A stretch of 64,000 nucleotides of DNA. Origin: Flavobacterium sp. ASV13 (GTDB lineage Bacteria; Bacteroidota; Bacteroidia; Flavobacteriales; Flavobacteriaceae). The stretch spans positions 62,001 through 126,000 of the forward strand of contig NZ_JQJY01000004.1 of NCBI RefSeq assembly GCF_000745775.1. The letters run 5' to 3'. Under the pieces are notes generated by a model that saw nothing but the letters and a program-made list of their open reading frames with translations, did no database searches and was not told the origin of the DNA. This document shows positions 16,883 to 24,920 of this stretch, piece by piece. The position numbers and the translations under genes are program-made. Position 1 is the first letter of the stretch; every line of letters begins with the position of its first letter.

Positions 16883-17489
16883 CTTGTGGGGTTTCTACAG
16901 GCACTGCCGTACTGTCTGCCTGGCTGTCATCTACATAACTCGCTTTTCCGTCTCCTAAAACCAAATCAATTTTAGAAGCTTTCAACACGCGGTCTCCTAC
17001 TTTTAAGTTTCTTCCTTTGTAACGCATTTCCAAAACCATATCTTTTCCAAGATTCGGAATATAAGTAATCGTTCCCGGCTCAAGCCCCAAAGCTTTCAAA
17101 GTAGGAACCGCTTCACGATATGTTTTTTCAATTAAATCAGGAATTTTAACAGATGAAAAACCTGATGCGTTAATTTTAATATATATTTTTCTTCCAACTT
17201 TCACCTTAGTTCCCGGCAATGGATCTTGCTCAACAACACTGAATTTCGGAAATTCACTTCGGTAATCAACACTATCCAAAAGCACATAATCTAAGTCCAG
17301 TTCGTCTAATTTCTCTTCAACCTGTTCTTCAGTTAATCTCGCTAGATTTGGAACCGCAATTTCATGTCCATGATCAGTTGTAAAAGTCAGCCAATGCATA
17401 AACAAATAACCCAAAACTGCAATGATAGCTGCCGCACTCAACAATTGTAAAAAAAATACGCGGCTAGTTAAATACTTACGTAAACTCAT
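16872..17489 (-). CDS. Membrane-anchored PASTA-domain protein
   Basis: 205 residues: short cytosolic tail, one membrane helix (13-33), then two PASTA repeats in the periplasm (about 40-110, AVPNLARLTEEQVEEKL, and 113-183, VKIPDLIEKTYREAV). PASTA domains bind peptidoglycan stem peptides in kinases and PBPs; here there is no kinase or transpeptidase domain. The C-terminal tail is Asp/Gln-rich. The pairing with rluD and a divergent ddl is consistent with a cell-wall neighbourhood. A good -7 box (TATCTTTG, read on this strand, at 17518-17511) lies 21 bases before the start. Confidence 0.85.
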   Translation of the reverse strand: MSLRKYLTSRVFFLQLLSAAAIIAVLGYLFMHWLTFTTDHGHEIAVPNLARLTEEQVEEKLDELDLDYVLLDSVDYRSEFPKFSVVEQDPLPGTKVKVGRKIYIKINASGFSSVKIPDLIEKTYREAVPTLKALGLEPGTITYIPNLGKDMVLEMRYKGRNLKVGDRVLKASKIDLVLGDGKASYVDDSQADSTAVPVETPQDEQ

Positions 17490-17641
17490 AAATTAATTTT
17501 TAGTTGAACGCAAAGATAAAGTATTTCATTTCAAAAAAAATGATAATTTTGTTTAAAACAAAAATGCCCTGCGATTGTTATTTCTATTAAAAACTAAAAT
17601 CTTTGGAATTTGGTATTTTAGAATTTAAAATTTCAATTTTT

Positions 17642-17734
17642 AGGAGCTGTTTCCCGCTTTCGCCTATATCTTTTTGCTCTCGTAAAAAAACGAGATCAAA
17701 AAGGATACCGGCTCTATCGGGGCTAGGGCACTCG
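17642..17734 (+). repeat. Modular G+C-rich intergenic element, copy 1
   Basis: Sits in the 301-base gap (17490-17790) between the divergent PASTA and ddl genes; the rest of that gap is plain AT-rich DNA. The element begins GGAGCTGTTTCCCGCTTTCGCCT, has a hairpin in its middle (TCTCGT at 17678-17683 with ACGAGA at 17690-17695, extended by TTTTTG/CAAAAA), then GGCTCTATCGGGGCTAGGGCA. The blocks GCTTTCGCCT and GCTCTATC recur on the minus strand of the element at 28709-28823, with different hairpins between or beside them. Confidence 0.65.
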
Positions 17735-17790
17735 GTTTCAGGATAAAATCTCGATTAAATAAATTAACGATTAAATAAATAAGAAAGTCA

Positions 17791-18762
17791 ATGAAAAACA
17801 TTGCCATAATAATGGGCGGATATTCAAGCGAATACAAAATTTCGCTTATCAGCGGAAACGTTGTGTACCAATATCTTGACAAAACAAAATACAACGGATT
17901 CCGAATTCATATTTTCAAAGAAAAATGGGTTTATGTAGACGCAAACGATGCCGAATTTCCAATTGACAGAAACGATTTTTCTGTAACCGTAAACGGAGAA
18001 AAAATCACTTTTGACTGTGTTTTCAATGCCATTCACGGAACTCCGGGCGAAGACGGATTAATGCAGGCTTATTTTGAATTAATTGGTCTTCCACAATCAT
18101 CTTGCGATTATTATCAATCGGCTTTGACTTTCAACAAAAGAGATTTATTATCGGTTTTAAAACCATACGGAATCAAAACGGCAATTTCATATTATTTAAA
18201 CAAAGGCGACGAAATCAATACTGCCGAAATCGTTAAAAAAGTAGGACTTCCTTGTTTCGTAAAACCAAATAAAGCAGGTTCAAGTTTCGGAATTTCAAAA
18301 GTAAAATCTGAAGCTGAACTTCCAATCGCAATTGAAGTTGCATATAAAGAGGATAACGAAATCATCATTGAAAGTTTCCTTGACGGAACTGAAGTTTCTG
18401 TCGGCGTAATCAATTACAAAGGCGAAATCAAAGTTTTGCCAATTACAGAAATTGTATCTGATAATGATTTCTTCGATTATGAAGCCAAATACGAAGGAAA
18501 ATCACAAGAAATCACTCCAGCAAGAATTTCTGACGAACTGACACAAAAAGTTGGAGAAACAGCAAAACGCGCTTACGAAGTTTTAAAAATGAAAGGTTTC
18601 TCAAGAAGCGAATTCATTATCGTTGACAACGAACCATATATGCTTGAAATGAACACTATTCCAGGATTGACAACAGAAAGTTTGATTCCGCAACAAGCAA
18701 AAGCAGCCGGAATTTCTCTGGAAGATTTATTTACAAATGCAATTGAACTGGCTTTAGCCTAG
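17791..18762 (+). CDS. ddl: D-alanine--D-alanine ligase
   Basis: 323 residues with the ATP-grasp ligase layout: N-terminal Rossmann-like part (IMGGYSSEYKISLISG), a central ATP-binding region (GLPCFVKPNKAGSSFGISKV), and the metal/ATP site with EFIIVDNEPYMLEMNTIPG near the C-terminus. It joins two D-Ala residues for the peptidoglycan stem peptide in the cytosol. Length fits the family (300-360). Convergent features: the stop is followed at once by an octamer-repeat terminator. Confidence 0.95.
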   Translation: MKNIAIIMGGYSSEYKISLISGNVVYQYLDKTKYNGFRIHIFKEKWVYVDANDAEFPIDRNDFSVTVNGEKITFDCVFNAIHGTPGEDGLMQAYFELIGLPQSSCDYYQSALTFNKRDLLSVLKPYGIKTAISYYLNKGDEINTAEIVKKVGLPCFVKPNKAGSSFGISKVKSEAELPIAIEVAYKEDNEIIIESFLDGTEVSVGVINYKGEIKVLPITEIVSDNDFFDYEAKYEGKSQEITPARISDELTQKVGETAKRAYEVLKMKGFSRSEFIIVDNEPYMLEMNTIPGLTTESLIPQQAKAAGISLEDLFTNAIELALA

Positions 18763-18893
18763 TCACTAAGATACTAAGGTGCTGAGATACTAAGATTTCA
18801 GCACCTTATTTTTTAATTATAACACAATCTTGTCGTTCTGAATCTCCGATTCTAAAAAAAACTTAGAATCTTAGCATCTCAGCACCTCAGAAT
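18763..18893. repeat. Paired octamer-repeat spacer (CTAAG / CTTAG arrays)
   Basis: Four octamers directly after the ddl stop (18763-18794: TCACTAAG ATACTAAG, then GTGCTGAG ATACTAAG) face four complementary-type octamers at 18862-18893 (CTTAGAAT CTTAGCAT, then CTCAGCAC CTCAGAAT), with 67 bases between. Each array keeps a strict 8-base period, and the two arrays are inverted relative to each other, so they can form a long imperfect hairpin. The coaD start is 11 bases after the second array. Confidence 0.85.
18776..18814 (+). terminator. Terminator of ddl, built inside the octamer array
   Basis: AAGGTGCTGA (18776-18785) pairs with TCAGCACCTT (18798-18807), followed by ATTTTTTAA. The left arm is made of the repeat octamers themselves. 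Confidence 0.7.
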
Positions 18894-18904
18894 CTTTAAA
18901 AGAA

Positions 18905-19363
18905 ATGCGAAAAGCCATATTCCCAGGATCATTTGACCCAATTACGTTAGGACACGAAGATATCATCAAAAGAGGAGTTCCGTTATTTGATGAAATTGTA
19001 ATTGCCATTGGTGTAAATGCTGAAAAAAAATACATGTTTTCATTAGAAGAAAGAAAACGTTTCATTGAAGAAACCTTCAAAGACGAACCGAAAATTTCGG
19101 TAATAACTTATGAAGGACTTACGATTGATTTGGCAAAAAAAGAAAAAGCCAATTTCATTTTAAGAGGTCTGCGCAACCCCGCCGATTTCGAATTCGAAAA
19201 AGCCATTGCGCATACCAACAGAAAGCTTTCAAAAATCGAAACAGTATTTTTATTGACCGCTGCAAAAACTTCTTTTATCAGTTCAAGTATTGTTCGTGAT
19301 GTTTTGCGCAATGGAGGCGAATATGAAATGCTGGTTCCAGATGCTGTAAGAGTTACAAAATAA
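18905..19363 (+). CDS. coaD: Phosphopantetheine adenylyltransferase
   Basis: 152 residues. The nucleotidyltransferase motif FPGSFDPITLGHEDI (residues 6-20, with the family T/H-x-G-H) and the C-terminal SSSIVRDVLRNGGE mark CoaD. It makes dephospho-CoA from 4'-phosphopantetheine and ATP, the next-to-last step of CoA synthesis. Length matches the ~160-residue family. It follows ddl through an octamer-repeat spacer. No consensus promoter is visible in the 140-base gap apart from the repeat itself. Confidence 0.95.
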   Translation: MRKAIFPGSFDPITLGHEDIIKRGVPLFDEIVIAIGVNAEKKYMFSLEERKRFIEETFKDEPKISVITYEGLTIDLAKKEKANFILRGLRNPADFEFEKAIAHTNRKLSKIETVFLLTAAKTSFISSSIVRDVLRNGGEYEMLVPDAVRVTK

Positions 19364-19380
19364 GGGAATAAACAAACTTA

Positions 19381-19411
19381 TTTGCACAGGTAAGATAAAT
19401 CGTTATTTTTG
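19381..19411 (+). promoter_or_regulatory. Promoter of the zinc-ribbon membrane protein gene
   Basis: TTTG at 19381-19384, 19-base spacer, TATTTTTG at 19404-19411: a full match to the Bacteroidetes TTTG-N19-TAnnTTTG pattern. Predicted leader about 23 bases. Confidence 0.75.
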
Positions 19412-19437
19412 TTTACCTAACCCCTAAAACCTAAATA

Positions 19438-20040
19438 ATGATTTTTTACGGAACCAAAGCTGCAAACATCAAAAATGACCAAGTTTTAAACGTAGATTGC
19501 TCACATTGCGATTCGAAAGTTACCATGAGATACAGCATATTCGAAAAATATGCTCATATTTATTGGATTCCTTTTTTTCCAATCAAAAAATTAATTTTTG
19601 CAGAATGTAATTCCTGTAAAAAGACATTTGAAAGACACGAACTTCCAACGCCAACTCAGCAAAAAATTGACCGATCAAAAGGAAAAGTAAACAGTCCGTT
19701 TTGGATGTTTTCAGGATTAATGATTATAGGAGCTTTTGTTCTATACGGTTTTTACAGTTCAGTCCAAACAACAAAAGACACTGAAAATTTTATTCAAAGC
19801 CCAAAAATTGGTGACGTTTACCTGATTAATAGCTCAACTGGATTTTATTCAACAATGAAACTGGATGAAATTTCAAAAGACAGTTTGGTATTGTTAATCA
19901 ATAATATGGAAATTGACAACAAAGAGGAAATTGGAAAAATTGATTTGAAAGAAAATTATGTAAACAAAAAAACTATAGCCAAAAGAGAGCTGCAAAAACT
20001 TTTAACTGAAAATAAAATTTACGAAGTAGTTAGACATTAA
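19438..20040 (+). CDS. Zinc-ribbon-like membrane protein
   Basis: 200 residues. Residues 24-60 hold two Cys pairs (CSHC and CNSC, about 30 residues apart), the layout of a zinc ribbon. The residues between are aromatic/hydrophobic (HIYWIPFFPIKKLIF). A membrane helix follows at about 92-108, then a charged C-terminal domain of ~85 residues (NTKDTENFIQSPKIGDVYLI). Similar proteins occur in Bacteroidetes; no function is known. A well-formed promoter lies upstream. Confidence 0.75.
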   Translation: MIFYGTKAANIKNDQVLNVDCSHCDSKVTMRYSIFEKYAHIYWIPFFPIKKLIFAECNSCKKTFERHELPTPTQQKIDRSKGKVNSPFWMFSGLMIIGAFVLYGFYSSVQTTKDTENFIQSPKIGDVYLINSSTGFYSTMKLDEISKDSLVLLINNMEIDNKEEIGKIDLKENYVNKKTIAKRELQKLLTENKIYEVVRH

Positions 20041-20112
20041 TACTTCCAACCATAAATTTGTAAGCGAAGCAAATTATAAGTAATTTCGCATTTTTAAAAT
20101 AAACAAGAAATA

Positions 20113-20691
20113 ATGAGCATCGAGAGAGAATTAAACAAGCGAAGCGGATCTAAATGTGAACTTTGTGGCGCCGAGGAAAATCTAAAAGTATATCAAGTTT
20201 TACCAACTCAAAAAGGCGGACTTGACGAAAGCATTTTAGCTTGTAACACCTGTATTGACCAAATTGAAAACCCAGATAATGTAGATTTAAATCACTGGAG
20301 ATGTTTAAACGACAGCATGTGGAATGAAAACATTCCGGTTCAGGTTGTGGCGTGGAGAATGCTAAGCCGTATGCGCGCTGCTGGTTGGCCTCAGGAATTA
20401 CTTGACATGATGTATCTGGACGAAGATACGTTGGCATGGGCACAAGCAACAGGAGAAGGTGAAGACGACGAAAACAAACTCGTTCACCGCGACAGCAACG
20501 GAGTAGTTTTACAACACGGAGATTCTGTAGTTTTGATCAAAGATCTTAAAGTAAAAGGATCTAGCATGGTTGCCAAACAAGGAACTGCTGTTAGAAACAT
20601 TCGTTTAGATCACGAAAACGCTGAATATATTGAAGGAAAAGTCGATGGCCAGCAAATTGTGATTATTACGCAATACGTAAAGAAGATTTAA
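20113..20691 (+). CDS. PhnA-like zinc-ribbon protein
   Basis: 192 residues. The N-terminus CELCGAEENLKVYQVLP with a later CNTC forms a treble-clef-like zinc site. The C-terminal ~60 residues (DSNGVVLQHGDSVVLIKDLK, then VKGSSMVAKQGTAVRNIRL) are the PhnA domain. PhnA (YjdM) was named for phosphonate growth but is not the phosphonoacetate hydrolase, and its role is unclear. No other phn gene is near. Ends in one of the strongest terminators in the window. Confidence 0.85.
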   Translation: MSIERELNKRSGSKCELCGAEENLKVYQVLPTQKGGLDESILACNTCIDQIENPDNVDLNHWRCLNDSMWNENIPVQVVAWRMLSRMRAAGWPQELLDMMYLDEDTLAWAQATGEGEDDENKLVHRDSNGVVLQHGDSVVLIKDLKVKGSSMVAKQGTAVRNIRLDHENAEYIEGKVDGQQIVIITQYVKKI

Positions 20692-20694
20692 AAG

Positions 20695-20762
20695 ATACTA
20701 AGGTTCTAAGTTGCTAAGATTCTAAGTTTTTTTTTTAAAACTCATAACTCATAACTCATAAC
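20695..20762. repeat. Octamer array plus CTCATAA heptamers
   Basis: Four octamers in perfect phase (20695-20726: ATACTAAG GTTCTAAG, then TTGCTAAG ATTCTAAG), a T-rich link, then three CTCATAA heptamers (20741-20761). Located after the PhnA-like gene and before a bidirectional terminator. No facing copy of the octamers is present on the other side of the gap. Confidence 0.8.
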
Positions 20763-20764
20763 TT

Positions 20765-20814
20765 TTAAACATAAAAAAAAGCTGTTCGACTGAACAGCTT
20801 TTTTTTATGTTTAA
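20765..20814. terminator. 23-bp bidirectional terminator
   Basis: Bases 20765-20787 pair perfectly with 20792-20814 around the loop GACT. The GCTGTTC core has A8 on one side and T8 on the other, so it can stop both the PhnA-like gene and the convergent gene at 20820. Confidence 0.95.
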
Positions 20815-20819
20815 GTAAA

Positions 20820-21266
20820 TTATTTTTGGAATAATTTATTGATTTGATCTTTTACAAATGGCTCAGAAACACTGCTTGTTGCTGAAGTAGCTTCTTTGCT
20901 TGAAACCATAAATTGAACTGTAGCTTTCTCTGGAATTACACTTCCTGTGTAATGCAACCAGATATAGTTGTTAGGCAATTCTAATTTAATATCATACAAT
21001 GGGCTTGCAGAAAAACCATTCATGATAATAGAGTAAAGACTTGCGTAATCATTGTTTACATTTTTGAATGAAAATTTTCTCAAAGCTGAAGAATCGTCAT
21101 CATTCTGAATACTAGTGTAATACACAGTATACTCGTCTCCAATTTTCTGAATGTAATTGTTATTTACTTTTCCTAATTTTTCAACCGGAACTGTTTCAAG
21201 AACTTTAATTTGTGCAAATGAAACGAAACTTAAGAACAAAGTAGCAATGGTAATAATGTTTTTCAT
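20820..21266 (-). CDS. Small secreted protein (148 aa)
   Basis: Start set at 21266 (MKNIITIATLFLSFVSFAQ), which gives a clean signal peptide; a reading from 21308 adds 14 residues (MFFCYSKIVNPKYV) that spoil it. The mature part is beta-rich (KVLETVPVEKLGKV, YTVYYTSIQNDDDSS, LPNNYIWLHYTG) and ends FVKDQINKLFQK. No domain name is known to me. Likely periplasmic, function unknown. Convergent with the PhnA-like gene. Confidence 0.75.
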   Translation of the reverse strand: MKNIITIATLFLSFVSFAQIKVLETVPVEKLGKVNNNYIQKIGDEYTVYYTSIQNDDDSSALRKFSFKNVNNDYASLYSIIMNGFSASPLYDIKLELPNNYIWLHYTGSVIPEKATVQFMVSSKEATSATSSVSEPFVKDQINKLFQK

Positions 21267-21443
21267 AACGTATTTGGGGTTTACAATTTTACTGTAGCAA
21301 AAAAACATAGAAATAATGAAAAAATCGCTATCAAATCATTATTTTTTTAACACAAAATTGTAAAACTTAATTTGAATTTTATAAAATACTGACAAACAAC
21401 ACAATAGAACAAAAATTACTCAACTGTTCTATTTTTCCTCAAT

Positions 21444-22805
21444 CTAGTATTTTTTACTTTTTTCGTCTTCTTTCTTTACAACATTACGGGCCACTTCAAT
21501 TTTAAACTTTTTGCCTTTCATTTTTTCATCTTTGATATGCTTCAGCAAATCTTTGACTTTATTGTATTTTACAGCTGCAAACGAAACAAAATCTTTTACT
21601 TCGATCAATCCTAAATCTTCTTTTTCTAATTTTCCTTTTTGAGAAAAGAAACCAACAATGTCAAATTTGTTCAGTTTTGTTTTCTTTCCGCCGCTTATGT
21701 AAATGGTTTGAAATTGTGGTGGTTTTGGCAACGAAACAATTCCTTCGACATCTAAAACATCCATTTCATAATCAATATAATCCAGCTGTTTTTCACTTTC
21801 GTGAATAATGACATAAGCCGTTCCGCTTGCTTGCATACGCGCTGTACGACCATTTCTATGCGTGAATTCGTCTTCTTTTAACGGCAGATGATAATGAATA
21901 ACGTGTTTCATTTCTGGAATATCCAAACCTCTCGCCGCTAAATCTGTTGTGACCAAATAACTAATACTTCCGTTTCTAAACTGAATTAAAGCGCGCTCGC
22001 GTTCGTCCTGATCCATTCCGCCATGATAATAAACCGAATAGATTCCTTTTTCATTCAAAGTATCACTGATACGTTCTGCCGCATCTCTATGGTTGCAAAA
22101 AATAATAGCCGATTCTGATTTTAAAGAACAAATCAAATTGAATAAACTCCCTAATTTATCTTTGGCTGACGAAACAATCATTTTCATTGACAGATTCGCT
22201 TTTTCCTCTTCTTCTGGAATAAAATCCAAAACAGTTGGATTTATAACGCGTGTATATTTCGGAATTTCAATATCTGAAGTTGCAGAAACCAAAACTCTTT
22301 TATTGACTTTCGGCAATCTTCCAATAATAAAAGACATTTGTTCGTGAAACCCTAACTGAAGCGATTTATCAAACTCATCTAAAATCAAAGTTTGAATTTT
22401 ATCGGTTCTGAAAGTTTCTCTGTCAATATGATCTGCAATTCTTCCAGGAGTTCCAATTAAAACTGCAGGCGGATTGCTTAAATTCTTGATTTCAGTATCA
22501 ATTGAATGTCCGCCATAGCAGATATTTACTTTGTATTGCGTTCCCATTTTTTTCCAAACTTGCTCAATTTGAAGCCCAAGTTCACGCGACGGAACCAAAA
22601 TTAAACATTGAACAGAAAGAATTTCAGGCTGCAGCATTTCTAAAACCGGAAGCAAAAAAGCCAATGTCTTTCCTGATCCTGTTGGAGAAAGTAATAAAAC
22701 ATTGTTTTCGTTCAAAATAGCATCTTGCGCCATTTCTTGCATTTCGTTTAGGCTCTGAATCCCTAAATTCGAAAGTATGTTGTTGGAATGGTGTTTTTTA
22801 TTCAT
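21444..22805 (-). CDS. DEAD-box RNA helicase, DbpA-like C-terminus
   Basis: 453 residues from ATG 22805; an upstream ATG at 22838 would place the promoter inside the gene. Helicase motifs in order: Q motif (NLGIQSLNEMQ), Walker A SPTGSGKT near 44-51, PSRELG, GTPGR, DEFD (in place of DEAD), SAT, then the second RecA domain with TDLAARGLD and HRNGRTARM. The C-terminal ~75 residues resemble the DbpA RNA-binding domain, which in E. coli DbpA binds 23S rRNA. DEFD instead of DEAD is a conservative variant. Probably acts in ribosome assembly. Confidence 0.85.
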   Translation of the reverse strand: MNKKHHSNNILSNLGIQSLNEMQEMAQDAILNENNVLLLSPTGSGKTLAFLLPVLEMLQPEILSVQCLILVPSRELGLQIEQVWKKMGTQYKVNICYGGHSIDTEIKNLSNPPAVLIGTPGRIADHIDRETFRTDKIQTLILDEFDKSLQLGFHEQMSFIIGRLPKVNKRVLVSATSDIEIPKYTRVINPTVLDFIPEEEEKANLSMKMIVSSAKDKLGSLFNLICSLKSESAIIFCNHRDAAERISDTLNEKGIYSVYYHGGMDQDERERALIQFRNGSISYLVTTDLAARGLDIPEMKHVIHYHLPLKEDEFTHRNGRTARMQASGTAYVIIHESEKQLDYIDYEMDVLDVEGIVSLPKPPQFQTIYISGGKKTKLNKFDIVGFFSQKGKLEKEDLGLIEVKDFVSFAAVKYNKVKDLLKHIKDEKMKGKKFKIEVARNVVKKEDEKSKKY

Positions 22806-22809
22806 TTTG

Positions 22810-22838
22810 CAAAAGTAGGGAAAAAAGTTTTGTTTCAA
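22810..22838 (-). promoter_or_regulatory. Promoter of the DEAD-box gene, nearly leaderless
   Basis: On the minus strand: TTG (22838-22836), 18-base spacer, TACTTTTG (22817-22810), then 4 bases and the ATG at 22805. With the usual -7 placement, transcription would start at or within 1-2 bases of the start codon. Confidence 0.65.
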
Positions 22839-23017
22839 GTTTCAGGTTTTCTTTGTTTCAAGTTATCTAACCGCAAAGCACACAAAGGTTTACGCAAAGT
22901 TCGCCAAGTATATGTTCAAAGCCTTGCGAACTTTGCGTTTTTTTTAAAGCTTTATATAAAAAACCTTGCGCACTTTGCGGTTAAAAACACAACGCATATC
23001 AACCTGAAACTTGAAAC
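22832..23017. repeat. Three nested inverted repeats in a divergent gap
   Basis: Outer arms: 22832-22848 with 23001-23017 (17 bases, GTTTCAAGTTTCAGGTT). Middle arms: AACCGCAAAG at 22869-22878 with CTTTGCGGTT at 22973-22982. Inner arms: ACGCAAAGTTCGC at 22892-22904 with GCGAACTTTGCGT at 22926-22938. All lie between the divergent helicase and peptidase genes. The outer left arm supplies the helicase -33 TTG and the outer right arm supplies the peptidase -33 TTG. Confidence 0.85.
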
Positions 23018-23043
23018 CTGAAACAAAAAAAAACTTATATTTG
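23011..23043 (+). promoter_or_regulatory. Promoter of the M14 peptidase gene
   Basis: TTG at 23011-23013, 22-base spacer, TATATTTG at 23036-23043. Predicted leader about 18 bases. The -33 element lies within the outer right repeat arm. Confidence 0.6.
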
Positions 23044-23064
23044 AATCCTATTAAAATTAAACTC

Positions 23065-24792
23065 ATGAAACTTTTTACCCTTCTCCTCTCCCTTTTCACC
23101 ATTACCATTTTCGCTCAAAACAACAAAAAATACGATACGTTTTTCGAAAAAGGAAACGGAAATCAATCGGCTTCTTATCAGGAAACTATAGCTTATTTTA
23201 AAATGCTTGCTGCTGATTTTCCAACCATTCAAATGAAAGAAATGGGATTGACGGATTCTGGTGAACCATTGCACATGATCACTTTTAATCCGGACAAAGA
23301 ATTTGACTTTGATAAAATTCAGAAAACCAAAGCCGTGCTTTTTGTAAATAATGGAATTCACGCTGGAGAACCAGACGGAATCGACGCAACAATGCAATTT
23401 TACAGAGATTTAGCAACCGGAAAGATGAAAGCACCAAAAAACACCGTTTTGGTTACAATTCCGGTTTATAATATTGGCGGAGCTTTAAACCGTAATTCTA
23501 CAACGCGTGCGAATCAAGATGGACCCGAAGTTTATGGCTTTAGAGGAAATGCAAGGAACTACGATTTGAATCGTGATTTAATGAAATCGGATACTCGAAA
23601 TACGAAGAGTTTTGTGGAGATTTTCCAGAAAATAAATGCCGATGTTTTTATCGATAATCACGTAAGCAACGGTTCTGATTATCAATACAAACTGACGTAT
23701 ATTATGACACAACATAATAAACTCGGAACGATTTTAGGCGATTTTATGAATAACGAAATGATGCCGGCCTTGGTAAAAGATCTTCAGAACAAGAAAATCG
23801 AAACGACGCCTTATGTAGATTCGTTTAAAGATACACCAGACAAAGGTTTTGGACAATTTGTTGACAGTCCGAGATATACTACGGGTTACACTTCCCTATT
23901 TAATACTATTGGTTTTGTTGTAGAAACGCACATGCTGAAAAAATATGCCGAACGTGTAAAAATGACCTACGAATACATGAAATCGACTTTGGATTTTACC
24001 GATGCAAATTATCAGAAAATCAAAGAGCTTCGTGTAAAAAATTTAGAGCAATATCAGCCTAAGAAAAAATACACTTTACAATGGGAAATGGATAGCACTA
24101 AAACGACCAAATTCTCTTTTCTAGGCTACGAAGCAGGTTACAAAAAAAGCGAAGCCACAACGGGAGATCGTTTATACTATGACCGAAGCAAACCTTATAA
24201 AAAAGATGTTCCGTATATCAAAGAATTTAAATCGGCTAAAGAAGTTGTGATTCCTACGGCGTATATAGTTCCGCGAGGTTATTGGAATATTATTGATCTT
24301 TTGAAAAACAATAATATTACGTTTCGCCAGCTTAAAAACGATACAATTATAGAAGTTGAAAGCTACAAAATTGCTGATTTTAAAACGGTTCCGTCAGCTT
24401 ACGAAGGACATTATGCGCACCGAAATACAACGGTAACTTCTAAAATAGTCAAAATGGCCTTCGCCAAAGGTGATTATTATGTTCCAACAAACCAAAAAGG
24501 CGTTAAATATTTAGTTGAAGCTTTTGAACCAGAAGGTGTTGATTCATTTTTTAACTGGAATTTCTTTGATCCAATTTTACAGCAAAAAGAACATTATTCG
24601 GAATATATTTTTGAAGATACTGCTGCACAACTTTTAAAAGATAATCCAGCTTTAAAAGCGGAATTAGAAACCAAAAAACAAAACGATCGCGAATTTGCTA
24701 AAAGTTCTGAAGCGCAATTGGATTGGATTTATAAGCATTCTGTTTATTATGAGAAGGCGCATTTGCAGTATCCTGTTTATCGAGTTTTGTAG
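23065..24792 (+). CDS. Secreted M14 zinc carboxypeptidase-like protein
   Basis: 575 residues from ATG 23065, which gives a signal peptide (MKLFTLLLSLFTITIFAQ); an in-frame ATG at 23011 lies in the repeat region upstream. Zinc site of the M14 family: H99-x-x-E102 (NNGIHAGEPDG) and H199 (FIDNHVSNG); the catalytic-type Glu is E287 (GFVVETHML). The C-terminal ~250 residues are an extra beta-rich region. It would remove C-terminal residues from peptides in the periplasm or outside the cell. Specificity unknown. Confidence 0.85.
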   Translation: MKLFTLLLSLFTITIFAQNNKKYDTFFEKGNGNQSASYQETIAYFKMLAADFPTIQMKEMGLTDSGEPLHMITFNPDKEFDFDKIQKTKAVLFVNNGIHAGEPDGIDATMQFYRDLATGKMKAPKNTVLVTIPVYNIGGALNRNSTTRANQDGPEVYGFRGNARNYDLNRDLMKSDTRNTKSFVEIFQKINADVFIDNHVSNGSDYQYKLTYIMTQHNKLGTILGDFMNNEMMPALVKDLQNKKIETTPYVDSFKDTPDKGFGQFVDSPRYTTGYTSLFNTIGFVVETHMLKKYAERVKMTYEYMKSTLDFTDANYQKIKELRVKNLEQYQPKKKYTLQWEMDSTKTTKFSFLGYEAGYKKSEATTGDRLYYDRSKPYKKDVPYIKEFKSAKEVVIPTAYIVPRGYWNIIDLLKNNNITFRQLKNDTIIEVESYKIADFKTVPSAYEGHYAHRNTTVTSKIVKMAFAKGDYYVPTNQKGVKYLVEAFEPEGVDSFFNWNFFDPILQQKEHYSEYIFEDTAAQLLKDNPALKAELETKKQNDREFAKSSEAQLDWIYKHSVYYEKAHLQYPVYRVL

Positions 24793-24920
24793 ATTTTTTT
24801 ATCTTATAAATGCTAATCCTTAAAAGCTAAATTTGTTTAATTTGAAATATGGTTTTCCGTAAAAGCATTTTATTATTAGTTTTTAAATTTGAAAAATTAA
24901 AAATATAAACAATAGTAATT

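Noticed and set aside
20741..20761. Phase-variable heptamer tract (CTCATAA)x3
   Set aside because: Only three copies, placed between a stop codon and a terminator, so length changes would not switch a gene.
20695..20762. CRISPR-like short repeats
   Set aside because: Units are 7-8 bases with no spacers, and there are no cas genes.
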